64,000 bases of DNA. Origin: an uncultured Ectothiorhodospiraceae bacterium. GTDB lineage: Bacteria > Pseudomonadota > Gammaproteobacteria > UBA6429 > Thiohalophilaceae. Shown one piece after another: positions 30,359 to 39,438 of this stretch. The notes under the pieces are model-generated. The model did not search any database, was not told the origin of the DNA, and saw only the letters and a program-made list of their open reading frames with translations. The stretch lies in contig CAMYMU010000002.1 in the NCBI GenBank assembly GCA_947259575.1, forward strand, positions 62,001-126,000. Direction: 5' to 3'. Position 1 is the stretch's first letter, and each line of letters starts with the position of its first letter. The translations under genes and the position numbers were made by a program.

Positions 30359-30799
30359 ATGGCAACTGTTGAAACTCTTCTAGCAAGCAAGGAAAAAACG
30401 GTTTGGAGTATCGGTCCCACCAGCAGCGTCTATGACGCGATTCAGATGATGGATGAAAAAGGAGTTGGGGCACTTGCAGTTACCCACAACGATAACCTGG
30501 TAGGCATTATTTCTGAACGAGATTATGCCAGAAAAGTAATCTTAAAAGGACGCTCTTCGAGCGAAACGAATGTCGATGATATTATGACGCGCGATGTTCT
30601 TTATACCTTTCCTGGGCAGAGTGTTGAAGATTGTATGGTGATGATGACAGAAAACCATATTCGTCATATGCCCGTTTTGCAGAATAAAACGCTGGTTGGA
30701 ATGATCAGTCTTGGTGATGTCGTAAAAGAAATCATCAAAGAGCAAAAGATTAAAATAGAACACCTGGAACAGACTATTTCATGGGGTGAATCCTATTAG
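30359..30799 (+). CDS. CBS-domain pair protein
   Basis: A 146-residue stand-alone tandem CBS protein, expected to bind adenine nucleotides as a dimer. Two repeats are visible: SVYDAIQMMDEKGVGALAVT..LVGIISERDYARKVI and SVEDCMVMMTENHIRHMPVL..LVGMISLGDVVKEII. AGGGAAATATC gives a good ribosome site. Its partner protein is not evident; the gene is convergent with the BatD gene. Confidence 0.92.
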   Translation: MATVETLLASKEKTVWSIGPTSSVYDAIQMMDEKGVGALAVTHNDNLVGIISERDYARKVILKGRSSSETNVDDIMTRDVLYTFPGQSVEDCMVMMTENHIRHMPVLQNKTLVGMISLGDVVKEIIKEQKIKIEHLEQTISWGESY

Positions 30800-30806
30800 T
30801 TTTCAG

Positions 30807-32306
30807 TTAGTTTGTTCTAAGCCGGATAAAATATCGTAGAACTGGTTGATTCGAAAAGGCAATATTCAATATCGTACTAGCAATGTTTTCGGTTACCTTT
30901 GTCTTGGTTTCTAAACCAGACTTTTTATAAAATAATTCATTTATAGCATCTAAACAGTCTCCAGGTTGATTAATCCTGGGCACAGACTTAAACCAGGCAC
31001 CAAATGTTATATTCGGTGAAAAACCCTCAGCCGTAGAAAGTAAAGCCATAGCGTTTCTTAACTGTTGAGGTGTGCAATCGTTTTTTATCAGCTTGATAGC
31101 ATCTACATAGGTCCGTAATTTTGTGTAATACTGACTAGTCCTGGTGAGAATGAGTTTGAAAAAATAAATTAGAATAATTATTAGCACTACGGCCAGCAAC
31201 CAGCTAAGCCATTTATTCATAGACAGCAAGCCTAGGTTCGAATGGTAAGTCGTTTTTAGTGTGCCAGTCTCTGGATCAAAATAAGAAAGTCTAATTTTTT
31301 CAAGACGTGTTGCACCCTGTTTTAAGGTTTTAACAGGAAAGCTGTATTCAATCGTACTGGTTAAACCAGAATAGGTGTTTGTCTGTGTTCGTATGGTCGC
31401 TGCAGGATAAATGCGTAATGAAGGGGTGCTTGACATCTGGTTGCTGAGATTTGGTAAATGACTCACCAACATATTATGTCCCGTTAAACGAATTTTGTAT
31501 TCATAAAGTTTTTCACTAATGAAGTATTGATATGATGAATCGTTGCGAAGTTCGATTCGGCCAACAGGGATAGTTGCGGGGATGTATAAAGGTAAGGCCG
31601 TAACTTCCAGATTAAACGGCGCATGATAAAAGCGGTGAGTAGTCACTCCATCCCGAATGAGTTCAACGGCAGGTAGTTTTATATAGGTTTTTCCCGAAAT
31701 CAAAGGAAACACCGCCCAGCCAGTATGGTAGTGATGTTGTGTTGATTGTTCCGAGCTAATTAGTTCATGATTAATATCAAGTGTCTGAGTGAATGTGTTT
31801 TTTATCTTTGCTTTATTTAGTCTTAGCTTAGCACGGGCAATGTTAGTCTTTAGTTGAATGTTGACCAGAACCTGCTGACGAACCCAGGGTTGCTGATTTG
31901 AGATCTGTGTAACGAGATGTATAGGCGTGCCTGTTTTTTTATCAATAGCATCTGTTACATTAATCTGAATTATTTCACTGCGTAGATTATTAAATAGTAG
32001 TGAAGGTATCGCTTGCTGACCCTTATTATACGCAGTAAGGCGGAGTTTCCAATGCTGTCTATTTAATTGCTCATTGTATTCAATGTTAGCCGATTTATTG
32101 ATATGAAAGTCGCGGGCAAGCTCAGTGAAGTTGATACTACTAAGTTGTCCCGTGCCTCCAGTTGATGCCAGGGTCAGCGTGAAGGTTTTACCTAACTCTA
32201 CTTTCTGCGTTGAAACTGAGGCTGCGAAATCCACCTTAGCTTGTATGCTGGTGGTTACTAGCATTAGACAAGTGAGTGTAATTAATTTTACGAGTCGCAC
32301 TACCAT
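30807..32306 (-). CDS. BatD/BatD-like protein of the MoxR-VWA operon
   Basis: A 499-residue protein with a signal peptide (LVKLITLTCLMLVTTSIQAK), a long beta-rich periplasmic part (Ig-like, about 25-385), one transmembrane helix near 370-390 and a cytoplasmic helical tail. That layout is the BatD family of the Bat (aerotolerance-associated) operons. Last gene of the six-gene minus-strand operon; its start overlaps the preceding gene by seven bases. Confidence 0.82.
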   Translation of the reverse strand: MVVRLVKLITLTCLMLVTTSIQAKVDFAASVSTQKVELGKTFTLTLASTGGTGQLSSINFTELARDFHINKSANIEYNEQLNRQHWKLRLTAYNKGQQAIPSLLFNNLRSEIIQINVTDAIDKKTGTPIHLVTQISNQQPWVRQQVLVNIQLKTNIARAKLRLNKAKIKNTFTQTLDINHELISSEQSTQHHYHTGWAVFPLISGKTYIKLPAVELIRDGVTTHRFYHAPFNLEVTALPLYIPATIPVGRIELRNDSSYQYFISEKLYEYKIRLTGHNMLVSHLPNLSNQMSSTPSLRIYPAATIRTQTNTYSGLTSTIEYSFPVKTLKQGATRLEKIRLSYFDPETGTLKTTYHSNLGLLSMNKWLSWLLAVVLIIILIYFFKLILTRTSQYYTKLRTYVDAIKLIKNDCTPQQLRNAMALLSTAEGFSPNITFGAWFKSVPRINQPGDCLDAINELFYKKSGLETKTKVTENIASTILNIAFSNQPVLRYFIRLRTN

Positions 32307-34159
32307 GGCTTAACCCCCGGTAGGGTACTCGGTTTATCCAGCGCGGCCTCAAAGTCTTCTTCCGATTCAAACACACGCTGCCAGATAATAGATTCGTCAG
32401 TATGGATCCTGGGGTTACGTTGCTGGAGCTGTTCTAGGTTACTGATATCATAGGTCCAGCTTAGATCTTCATTTTGTTCGATTTTTTCTGATGCGGGGGT
32501 TGAGTGGGCCAGCTCTTCTTGTAGAGAAGTGCCTGGTACTTGTTCCAGTCTGTCACGATCGCGGTCAGCACCACTTTGTTCTGAATCACCAAGCGTAAGC
32601 TTGCCAGTTGTGATGTCCATATCCTCAGGTGCATCAGCAGTGCCCGGACCTCGACCCTGGCTTTTGGCGATAATTTTTTGTGTACCCTGTGCCTCGCGCT
32701 TTAGCTCCGTCGCATATTTCAGGTTAACCTCGGCCGGCGTATAGTCAGCCCGATAACGCAAGACATCCCGATAAAGTCGTTCTGCTTTTGAATATTGCTC
32801 AAGTTTAAAGTAACAATTGGCTAGGTTAAAAATCGCGCTAACTCGTTGTACGTCATTGTCAGCATCAAGAGTTGCCTGGATAAACGCAGGTATCGCGACT
32901 TGGTACTGTTCCAGTTGATACGACATATTGCCTTCAGCAAAACGAGCAGCGTAGCCCGCCACTCTGGCAAAACCATCACGTGCTGCCTGGTAATCCCCTT
33001 GCAGATAAAGATCATATGCGAGTGAATAATCATTATCAGCAGCAAACGTAGATTTTGTTGTGTTCAAACTTAATGATAAAACAAGGCCAGCAAATAATAT
33101 GGTAGTCGTCGTTGTGTGAAGTTTATGGCCAGTTGGGTGGTCTTTGCGTTGACGAAAGCGAGGTTGCCAGATGCCGAGCAATAAAAAGACCGTGCCAGCA
33201 ATAACGAACCAGTGATATTTTTCTTGCCAAAGGGTGTTTTCAATCAGCTTGTCATCAGCAGATTGATAACTTAGTTTGGCAATCCCATTATCGTAGAGTT
33301 GAACCCAATCACTATCATTATCACTCAATGCAGAATATACACCGTTGCCAAGACTGGCTATATCAATCAAGAGTGATTCATCAAGGTGCGAAACAATGGC
33401 ACGCTCTTCGTACTCGAGCCAGCCACTTTGGGCTGAAAGCAGTGGGGCTCCTTGGGCGGTACCTACTCCGAGTGTGTATATAGCGATGTTGGTTTTTTTG
33501 ACTAAGCTGGTGAGCTGCGAGAGAGAACGAGATAAGTCAGTTGCAGCAAGGTTCACTTCACCATCAGTCACCAGGATGATGGCACCAGCCTGCTTCTGGG
33601 TGAGTCTATTTATACCAAACTGTAATGCAGCAAAAGTAGATGAACCTTCTGTTGGTAATAATTGGCTGCGTAAAGACTGGATATAATATTTTAAGACCTG
33701 CTTATCGGACGTGGGTGGCGTAAGGAGGTGAGGTTTGGCTGCATAGACGACAATACCAAGTCGCATATTTTCCATACGATCAACCAGGTCAAGTAGTTCG
33801 AGTTTAGCGCGTTGCAGGCGACTTGGCTGAAGATCGCGGGCAGACATAGAGAGTGAGACATCGAGTACGACCAGTACATCCTTATTGTATTGTTGCTCAG
33901 TATCGTAAATTTTTTCTGGTAGTCGTGGTCCTGCAATCGCGATGGCAAAGGCTAGCCAGGCGAGCTGTATAAATAACAGTTGTCTATAGCGGTGTTTATA
34001 TTCTCGGGTATTGGCGGTCACCACCCAGTCTTTAAATTTTGGTTCAGCGTATGCATTGGTACGCTTATATTTAAGCAGACTAGCAACGGTAACTAATAAT
34101 ATGGGAGCAAAGGCCAGCCACAGCCACAGCGGTTCACGCAGGTAAGAGAAGGCGATCAT
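32300..34159 (-). CDS. BatB-type VWA protein fused to TPR repeats
   Basis: 619 residues. Two N-terminal helices (about 10-28 and 60-77), then a von Willebrand A domain whose metal site DVSLSMSARDL starts at Asp100 (DxSxS at 100-104), with the Thr and Asp of the MIDAS further on. A helix near 315-335 and a second near 355-370 precede a TPR-containing part (LAYDLYLQGDYQAARDGFARV and FNLANCYFKLEQYSKAERLYRDVL). It is in effect BatB plus BatC. The start overlaps the upstream stop as ATGA, and AGGAGG precedes it. Confidence 0.87.
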   Translation of the reverse strand: MIAFSYLREPLWLWLAFAPILLVTVASLLKYKRTNAYAEPKFKDWVVTANTREYKHRYRQLLFIQLAWLAFAIAIAGPRLPEKIYDTEQQYNKDVLVVLDVSLSMSARDLQPSRLQRAKLELLDLVDRMENMRLGIVVYAAKPHLLTPPTSDKQVLKYYIQSLRSQLLPTEGSSTFAALQFGINRLTQKQAGAIILVTDGEVNLAATDLSRSLSQLTSLVKKTNIAIYTLGVGTAQGAPLLSAQSGWLEYEERAIVSHLDESLLIDIASLGNGVYSALSDNDSDWVQLYDNGIAKLSYQSADDKLIENTLWQEKYHWFVIAGTVFLLLGIWQPRFRQRKDHPTGHKLHTTTTTILFAGLVLSLSLNTTKSTFAADNDYSLAYDLYLQGDYQAARDGFARVAGYAARFAEGNMSYQLEQYQVAIPAFIQATLDADNDVQRVSAIFNLANCYFKLEQYSKAERLYRDVLRYRADYTPAEVNLKYATELKREAQGTQKIIAKSQGRGPGTADAPEDMDITTGKLTLGDSEQSGADRDRDRLEQVPGTSLQEELAHSTPASEKIEQNEDLSWTYDISNLEQLQQRNPRIHTDESIIWQRVFESEEDFEAALDKPSTLPGVKPW

Positions 34160-35280
34160 GAAGACCTCCTCTGTGTATGGGCAGTAGAAGAAACATCGGT
34201 TTGATTAGATTTGAAGCCGCTAAATAACAATTCATAGGTATGTAATATCAGTAGCCATAACATGGCAATCGCTAAAGGCCAAAAGTACAGAGGCTGCTGA
34301 ATGAATTGTGGTGGCGTGTCGACTTTGCGTTTTTCAGCGTTATTAATAGAGCGGAGTGCGTCACGTAATGTATCGCTGTCTTTAGCCCAGAAGAACTGAC
34401 CTTTACCCTGTTGTGCTATTTGCTCGAGCAAATAAAAACTGGTTGGATGATAAATAAGCGAGATATTTTCTTTGTCTTCTGCTTCATAACTACCTGCACC
34501 GATAGCAATAGTGTGTAAGCGTATATTGTGGTTTGCTATCTGTTCTGCAGCAACTCGTGGATCGATATCTCTTACTGGCCGGTCTGCATCGGTCAGCATG
34601 ACAAAAACAGGTCGGCTATTATCATTCTTTTCAACCTGCCTGGTTGGAATATTTTTATAAGGTTGCAATGCATAGAGTAAGGCACGACCGAGGTCGCTAC
34701 TGCGCCCAGTCAGGCTGGCGGGTTCGAGCCGTTGTAACTGAAATTTAATTAATTCATAGTCTGTTGTCAGTGGTACCAATGTATACGCTTGTTCTGAATA
34801 GGCGATGATCTGGATTCGATTTCCTTCAAGTTGATCAACAAAGTGGGTCAATACATTTTTGAGGACCGTCATGCGTTGTGTGCGTATGCCATTGACGAGG
34901 TAGTCGCGCAATACCATGCTGACCGAGGTATCAACGATGAACACAATATCACGATATTCGGGAGGATCGGGAAGTTGCTGGCCGATCTTAAATGGTTGTG
35001 CCAGGCTCAGGCTGATACAGCTAAACAGAAAAAAATAATTAAAATAATTGAATATCCAGCGGCGTCGTTTTTTTGCTGAAGTGGTTGCCTGTTTTGGTTT
35101 AAGGGACGAAAACAAAGGGTGTCGATAGACATCCCTTGCTAAGCCATAGATCCAGCTAGTGAGTGATTGGACAGGAGTATGTTTTGTCAGATGAATATAG
35201 AGAAGCAATAGGCCCGTAATCGGCATAAGCAATAACCAGAGAGGTTGCATGAACTGTATATCAGCTAGTAGATCCATCAT
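34156..35280 (-). CDS. BatA-type VWA protein
   Basis: A membrane protein (374 residues from the ATG at 35280) with helices near the N terminus and near 80-95, a VWA domain and a C-terminal helix. The metal site is DTSVS, Asp117-Ser121 (DIVFIVDTSVSMVLRDYL). I prefer the ATG at 35280, which overlaps the upstream stop as TGATG; an ATG at 35289 would add three residues. Likely sits in the inner membrane with its VWA domain outside, partner of the BatB/C protein next door. Confidence 0.87.
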   Translation of the reverse strand: MMDLLADIQFMQPLWLLLMPITGLLLLYIHLTKHTPVQSLTSWIYGLARDVYRHPLFSSLKPKQATTSAKKRRRWIFNYFNYFFLFSCISLSLAQPFKIGQQLPDPPEYRDIVFIVDTSVSMVLRDYLVNGIRTQRMTVLKNVLTHFVDQLEGNRIQIIAYSEQAYTLVPLTTDYELIKFQLQRLEPASLTGRSSDLGRALLYALQPYKNIPTRQVEKNDNSRPVFVMLTDADRPVRDIDPRVAAEQIANHNIRLHTIAIGAGSYEAEDKENISLIYHPTSFYLLEQIAQQGKGQFFWAKDSDTLRDALRSINNAEKRKVDTPPQFIQQPLYFWPLAIAMLWLLILHTYELLFSGFKSNQTDVSSTAHTQRRSS

Positions 35281-35732
35281 CACACCCATACACCGCGATT
35301 AGATAGTCTAGTAAAAGAACAGCCGCTATTTATCAATGACCGTGTTTGATGTTGGTCCGGTGACTGTGACTGATAGCAGGCGTCGGTTAGTTCTAACTTA
35401 TAGACGGCCCAGGCCTTACTCTTGAATTTAGCCTGCGATAGTTGTGCAACCTGAAAACGGTTACAAAGGATTTGCTCAGCCTGTTGTAATAATTTTTTGT
35501 TGTCTATCTGCTGGTTATTTATTTGTTTGGCGAGTTTTTTGAGTTCACGTCTAGCAATTTGTACCGGCCGACGTCGCCAAAGGTAGAAAAGCAAGCTACC
35601 GACTATTAAACTCAAGCCTATAACAAGTAACCAGGTGATTAGGCTATCACTGTCAGGAGCTGGTAACGCAACGATATCGACCCACTGTTGGCTGATCAAG
35701 GTAGAGCTATTAATGGCCTGCTCCGCACTCAT
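35280..35732 (-). CDS. DUF4381 membrane protein of the MoxR-VWA operon
   Basis: 150 residues with one transmembrane helix (about 31-50, TWLLVIGLSLIVGSLLFYLW) followed by RRRPVQIARRELKKLAKQI, the DUF4381 signature, and a helical cytoplasmic part. Function is unknown; the family is found only between DUF58 and VWA genes in such operons. Its ATG overlaps the DUF58 stop by four bases. Confidence 0.82.
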   Translation of the reverse strand: MSAEQAINSSTLISQQWVDIVALPAPDSDSLITWLLVIGLSLIVGSLLFYLWRRRPVQIARRELKKLAKQINNQQIDNKKLLQQAEQILCNRFQVAQLSQAKFKSKAWAVYKLELTDACYQSQSPDQHQTRSLINSGCSFTRLSNRGVWV

Positions 35733-36691
35733 GATGACACCAACATTTCTTCAGTATTAACACCTTCATCACTATAGACTTGTTTAAGTTGTACACGGCT
35801 TTGTTTTAATTGAGTTTGAATATCTGATAGTCGTGCTTGCAGATCGGCTGATACTTGTTGCTGGGTGTTGCTGTCGTTACAGTCAACCTGAACGACGGTT
35901 TGATTATGTTGTTGCAGAATATTGAATTGGCCCTGTCCGGGAAGGCATGCCTCGATCGGGTCAACAACCTGCACGGCTGCAAGTGCATGTTTATCCGCTA
36001 AGGCATTAAGAGTGCTGGTATCTTTGTCACTTAAATCGGTAAAGTCACTGACAATGACGATAAGGTTACCTGGTTGCAGTCGAACGTTTAATAGTCGCAA
36101 GGCCTGGCTTAACTGATTATCCGGCTTATCTAGTACTGGTGGGCAGGGCGCGATAATGTGTTGTATCAGCGGCTGAATGTTCGCAGTCGATGATCTCGTA
36201 TCATACCAGTGAAACTGCTGATCCAGAACGACACCGCCAACATCCATTTGATGTTGTTGTGCCTTAAATAAATGGTACAAAGTATAAATAGCAGCCTGTG
36301 TAGCCTTCAGACGTACACGTGTTCCAAAGCGCATGCTGGCACGTCGATCCATAATCAGCCAGCATTGTGGTCGGCGCTCTTCATGAAAGGTATTTATATA
36401 GAGTTCACCCGTGTTGGCATAGCGACGCCAGTTAATAAAGCGCACATTGTCACCGGGTTGGTATAACCTTGTTTCAGCAAACTCAAACCCACTTTTGGCA
36501 AATGGTGATAATCTTTCTCCTAACATCTTTTGATGTACTTCAAGATTAATATCTAAACTCGTCGGTGTGGCATGTTGTGCCAATTGACGCAACTCCGTTA
36601 ATGTTGTGTCATTTACTAGTTCAGGGTAGTTTTTGTTACGTCTTAAAAACGAGCCGCTGCTTAAATTTTTAAGAGAATTTAGCAGGGACAT
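35729..36691 (-). CDS. DUF58 domain protein
   Basis: 320 residues, soluble. The DUF58 hallmark FEFAETRLYQPGDNVRFINW is present near residues 68-87, followed by INTFHEERRPQ and a VWA-like fold (CWLIMDRRASM, LIVIVSDFTDL). Typically encoded next to MoxR ATPases; thought to help them act on client proteins. Its start overlaps the moxR stop (TAATG), indicating coupling. Confidence 0.88.
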   Translation of the reverse strand: MSLLNSLKNLSSGSFLRRNKNYPELVNDTTLTELRQLAQHATPTSLDINLEVHQKMLGERLSPFAKSGFEFAETRLYQPGDNVRFINWRRYANTGELYINTFHEERRPQCWLIMDRRASMRFGTRVRLKATQAAIYTLYHLFKAQQHQMDVGGVVLDQQFHWYDTRSSTANIQPLIQHIIAPCPPVLDKPDNQLSQALRLLNVRLQPGNLIVIVSDFTDLSDKDTSTLNALADKHALAAVQVVDPIEACLPGQGQFNILQQHNQTVVQVDCNDSNTQQQVSADLQARLSDIQTQLKQSRVQLKQVYSDEGVNTEEMLVSS

Positions 36692-37653
36692 TATGGAATC
36701 GGCACCAGTTTGATAAGTCGATCAATGATGTCATCGGCGCTTACATTATTTGCCTGAGCGGTATAGTTAAGCAAAATACGATGGCGTAGTACATTATTCG
36801 CAATTGCAACAATATCATCGGGGATCACATAGTCACGACCATGCAGGTAAGCATAGGCACTAGCTGAACGGACCAGGGCAAGACTGGCGCGCGGTGAGGC
36901 GCCAAACTCAACATAGTCATGCCACCCCTCAATCCAATCACCTAACTTACGCGTTGCGTGGACTAGTTTAATCACATATTGATCCAGTGAAGGCTCGATA
37001 TGAATCTCGGCTACTTCGTGGCGCGCCTTTAATACTGTTTCTGGTGTGAGGCGTGTTTCTTTGACAACAACATCATCGCCAAAGTGTGTACGTCGATCTC
37101 GCTGTAAAATTTCAAGCTCTTCATCCTGGTCGGGATAGTCCAGCGGTACGTGCAATAAAAAACGATCAAGCTGCGCCTCTGGTAAGGAATAGGTACCAGC
37201 CTGTTCTAATGGATTTTGTGTGGCCATCACAATAAATAACTCGGGCAGGATATGGGTGTGACGACTCACGGTGATCTGTTTTTCTTCCATAGCCTCGAGC
37301 AGAGCCGATTGTACTTTCGGGGGAGCGCGGTTGATCTCATCGGCAAGAATGATCTCGTGAAACAATGGACCTGCGACAAACTCAAACTTGTTTTTGTCTG
37401 GATCGAATACATCACTGCCAGTTAGGTCAGAAGGCATCAGGTCTGGTGTAAACTGTATACGTTGAAACGAGGCATGAACGCCCGTCGCCAGGGTCTTCAC
37501 AGCCGTTGTCTTGGCTAGTCCGGGCGGACCTTCCAGTAGTAAATGGCCACCGGTTAATACGCCGATCATGATGCAATCAATCAGGTGGGACTGGCCGACA
37601 ATAACTGTTTGCATGTGGTCGCGCAGAGTAAGGAATTCTTCCTGGGTTTGCAT
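36691..37653 (-). CDS. MoxR-family AAA+ ATPase
   Basis: A 320-residue AAA+ chaperone-like ATPase, first gene of the operon. Walker A is GPPGLAKT (42-49), Walker B ILADEINRAPPKVQSALLEAMEE near 102-123, and sensor region MATQNPLEQAGTYSLPEAQLDRF. MoxR proteins usually activate or mature metalloenzymes or complexes with the VWA partners; the substrate here is not visible. Upstream 37654-37842 is AT-rich and holds the promoter presumably, but no clear hexamers. Confidence 0.93.
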   Translation of the reverse strand: MQTQEEFLTLRDHMQTVIVGQSHLIDCIMIGVLTGGHLLLEGPPGLAKTTAVKTLATGVHASFQRIQFTPDLMPSDLTGSDVFDPDKNKFEFVAGPLFHEIILADEINRAPPKVQSALLEAMEEKQITVSRHTHILPELFIVMATQNPLEQAGTYSLPEAQLDRFLLHVPLDYPDQDEELEILQRDRRTHFGDDVVVKETRLTPETVLKARHEVAEIHIEPSLDQYVIKLVHATRKLGDWIEGWHDYVEFGASPRASLALVRSASAYAYLHGRDYVIPDDIVAIANNVLRHRILLNYTAQANNVSADDIIDRLIKLVPIP

Positions 37654-37842
37654 AGGCCTTCTCTTAGTATTAATTACTTTTGTAAATTACTTTGCAGTCT
37701 ATAATTTGATAGCTTAAACAATACTAGCAAGAATTTATTCGAGAAAATGAATAATTTACGAAAATGTTATAGTTGCTTCAATCTGCAATTACGGCATTGC
37801 AAAATCAAATAAAATCACCGTTTCATGTTGCAGTAAAATGAG

Positions 37843-39219
37843 CTAAATAACTTTAGAAAACCGGTTGCTGGCCTGTTTGAGATAAAAGTCGAAGGCCATA
37901 CAAATATTTCTGATAAACAAACTGCCTTTGGGTGTGACCTGGATATGTGTATTGCTGATATCAACCAGCTGGTCAGCTTGCATCGTGACAAGTTGTTGCA
38001 TTGCTTCTTGAAAATATTTATCGAACTGAATCTGGTATTCCTTTTCGATGGCCTGTTTGTCGAGCTTGAAGTTACAAATAAGTTCGGTGATCACACGGCG
38101 GCGTAACTTGTCATCTTCATTTAAAGTAATACCACGAAATACAGGTAACTGATTGTTCGCTAATGATTCAGTATAGTCATCTATGCCACGGTGGTTTTGG
38201 CTATAGCTGTCATTCACCATACCAATAGAAGTAACACCCAAACCAAGCAGATCACAATTGGCGTGCGTCGAGTAACCCTGAAAATTTCGGTAGAGGCTGC
38301 CATTGGTTTGCGCGACTGCGAGCTCGTCATCGGGTTTGGCAAAATGGTCCATACCGATATAGGCATAACCAGCATCGGTGAGCGTGTTAATGCAATTTTC
38401 AAGTATCGCTAACTTCGTTTTTGCAGTTGGTAACGCACTAGCATCGATTTGTCTTTGGGTTTTAAACATCTCAGGAAGGTGTGCGTAGTTAAATACCGAC
38501 AGTCGATCAGGGTTTAGTTCAAGCACGGTTTCCAGTGTTTGTTCAAAACTAGCCTCAGTTTGATGAGGTAGGCCATAAATTAAATCGACACTGACAGAAT
38601 GAAAACCGGTATCTCTTGCAGCATTGATTACCTCAGCCGTTTGTTCGACTGATTGAATGCGGTTGACCGCCTTTTGCACGGTGGCATCAACATCTTGTAC
38701 ACCGAGGCTCAGTCGATTAAAACCCAGTTCACGTAACAGGCTGATGGTCTCTGAATTGGCCTCACGGGGATCTATTTCGATGGAGTATTCACCACGGTCA
38801 TCATCATGCAAATTAAAGTACTTGCGCGTGTGTTCCATCAATTCACGCATCTGTTGATGGCTAATAAAGGTCGGTGTGCCGCCACCCCAGTGAAGTTGAT
38901 CGACTTTGCGCGAGCTGTCGAACAATTCTGCCTGTAGGGTCATTTCCTGATAGAGACTGTCGAGATAAGGCTGGGCGCGCTTTCTGTTCTTGGTCACTAT
39001 TTTATTACAGGCACAGTAAAAGCAAATGGTGTCACAAAAAGGCAGGTGGAAATAGAGCGACAGCGGCCGTCCGGATTGATTACTAAGAGCCACCTGCTCC
39101 TGGTAGTCCTCTATACCAAACGCCTCGCTGAACTGTACCGCGGTGGGGTATGAAGTATAGCGGGGTCCGGAGAGGTCATAACGCTCAATGAGCTGGTGGT
39201 CAAATTCGAGTGTGGGCAT
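37843..39219 (-). CDS. hemN: Oxygen-independent coproporphyrinogen III oxidase
   Basis: Radical-SAM enzyme that converts coproporphyrinogen III to protoporphyrinogen IX without oxygen. 458 residues, E. coli length. The iron-sulfur motif is Cys62-x3-Cys66-x2-Cys69 plus Cys71 (FCDTICFYCACNKI), followed by LHWGGGTPTF and LSLGVQDVD. Monocistronic, minus strand. A near-consensus FNR box lies about 95 bases upstream of its start, consistent with anaerobic activation and with fnr in the same window. Confidence 0.96.
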   Translation of the reverse strand: MPTLEFDHQLIERYDLSGPRYTSYPTAVQFSEAFGIEDYQEQVALSNQSGRPLSLYFHLPFCDTICFYCACNKIVTKNRKRAQPYLDSLYQEMTLQAELFDSSRKVDQLHWGGGTPTFISHQQMRELMEHTRKYFNLHDDDRGEYSIEIDPREANSETISLLRELGFNRLSLGVQDVDATVQKAVNRIQSVEQTAEVINAARDTGFHSVSVDLIYGLPHQTEASFEQTLETVLELNPDRLSVFNYAHLPEMFKTQRQIDASALPTAKTKLAILENCINTLTDAGYAYIGMDHFAKPDDELAVAQTNGSLYRNFQGYSTHANCDLLGLGVTSIGMVNDSYSQNHRGIDDYTESLANNQLPVFRGITLNEDDKLRRRVITELICNFKLDKQAIEKEYQIQFDKYFQEAMQQLVTMQADQLVDISNTHIQVTPKGSLFIRNICMAFDFYLKQASNRFSKVI

Positions 39220-39308
39220 AGTACTTTTCTGGTCCTGGTTTTTTGGTCCTAAGTTTGGTCGTGGCGGCTAGTTGGGGCTAACTTTAACTCAGATTGTGCC
39301 TGTTGGGC

Positions 39309-39322
39309 TTGAGCTGGATCAG
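39309..39322. promoter_or_regulatory. Putative FNR box in the hemN/rhodanese divergent region
   Basis: TTGAG-CTGG-ATCAG matches eight of the ten fixed positions of TTGAT-N4-ATCAA. It is centred about 96 bases upstream of hemN and about 123 bases upstream of the rhodanese gene, so either or both may respond to oxygen. Confidence 0.5.
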
Positions 39323-39438
39323 CCTTAATCAAAAATAATTTGTAACTCGTTGTTTTTGTTGATTATATAGTTTTAAAGCTTAGTTAAAGTATGCCGATAA
39401 TAAGAATATTAGAATTTTCTTATATTTGGAGCATTTTC

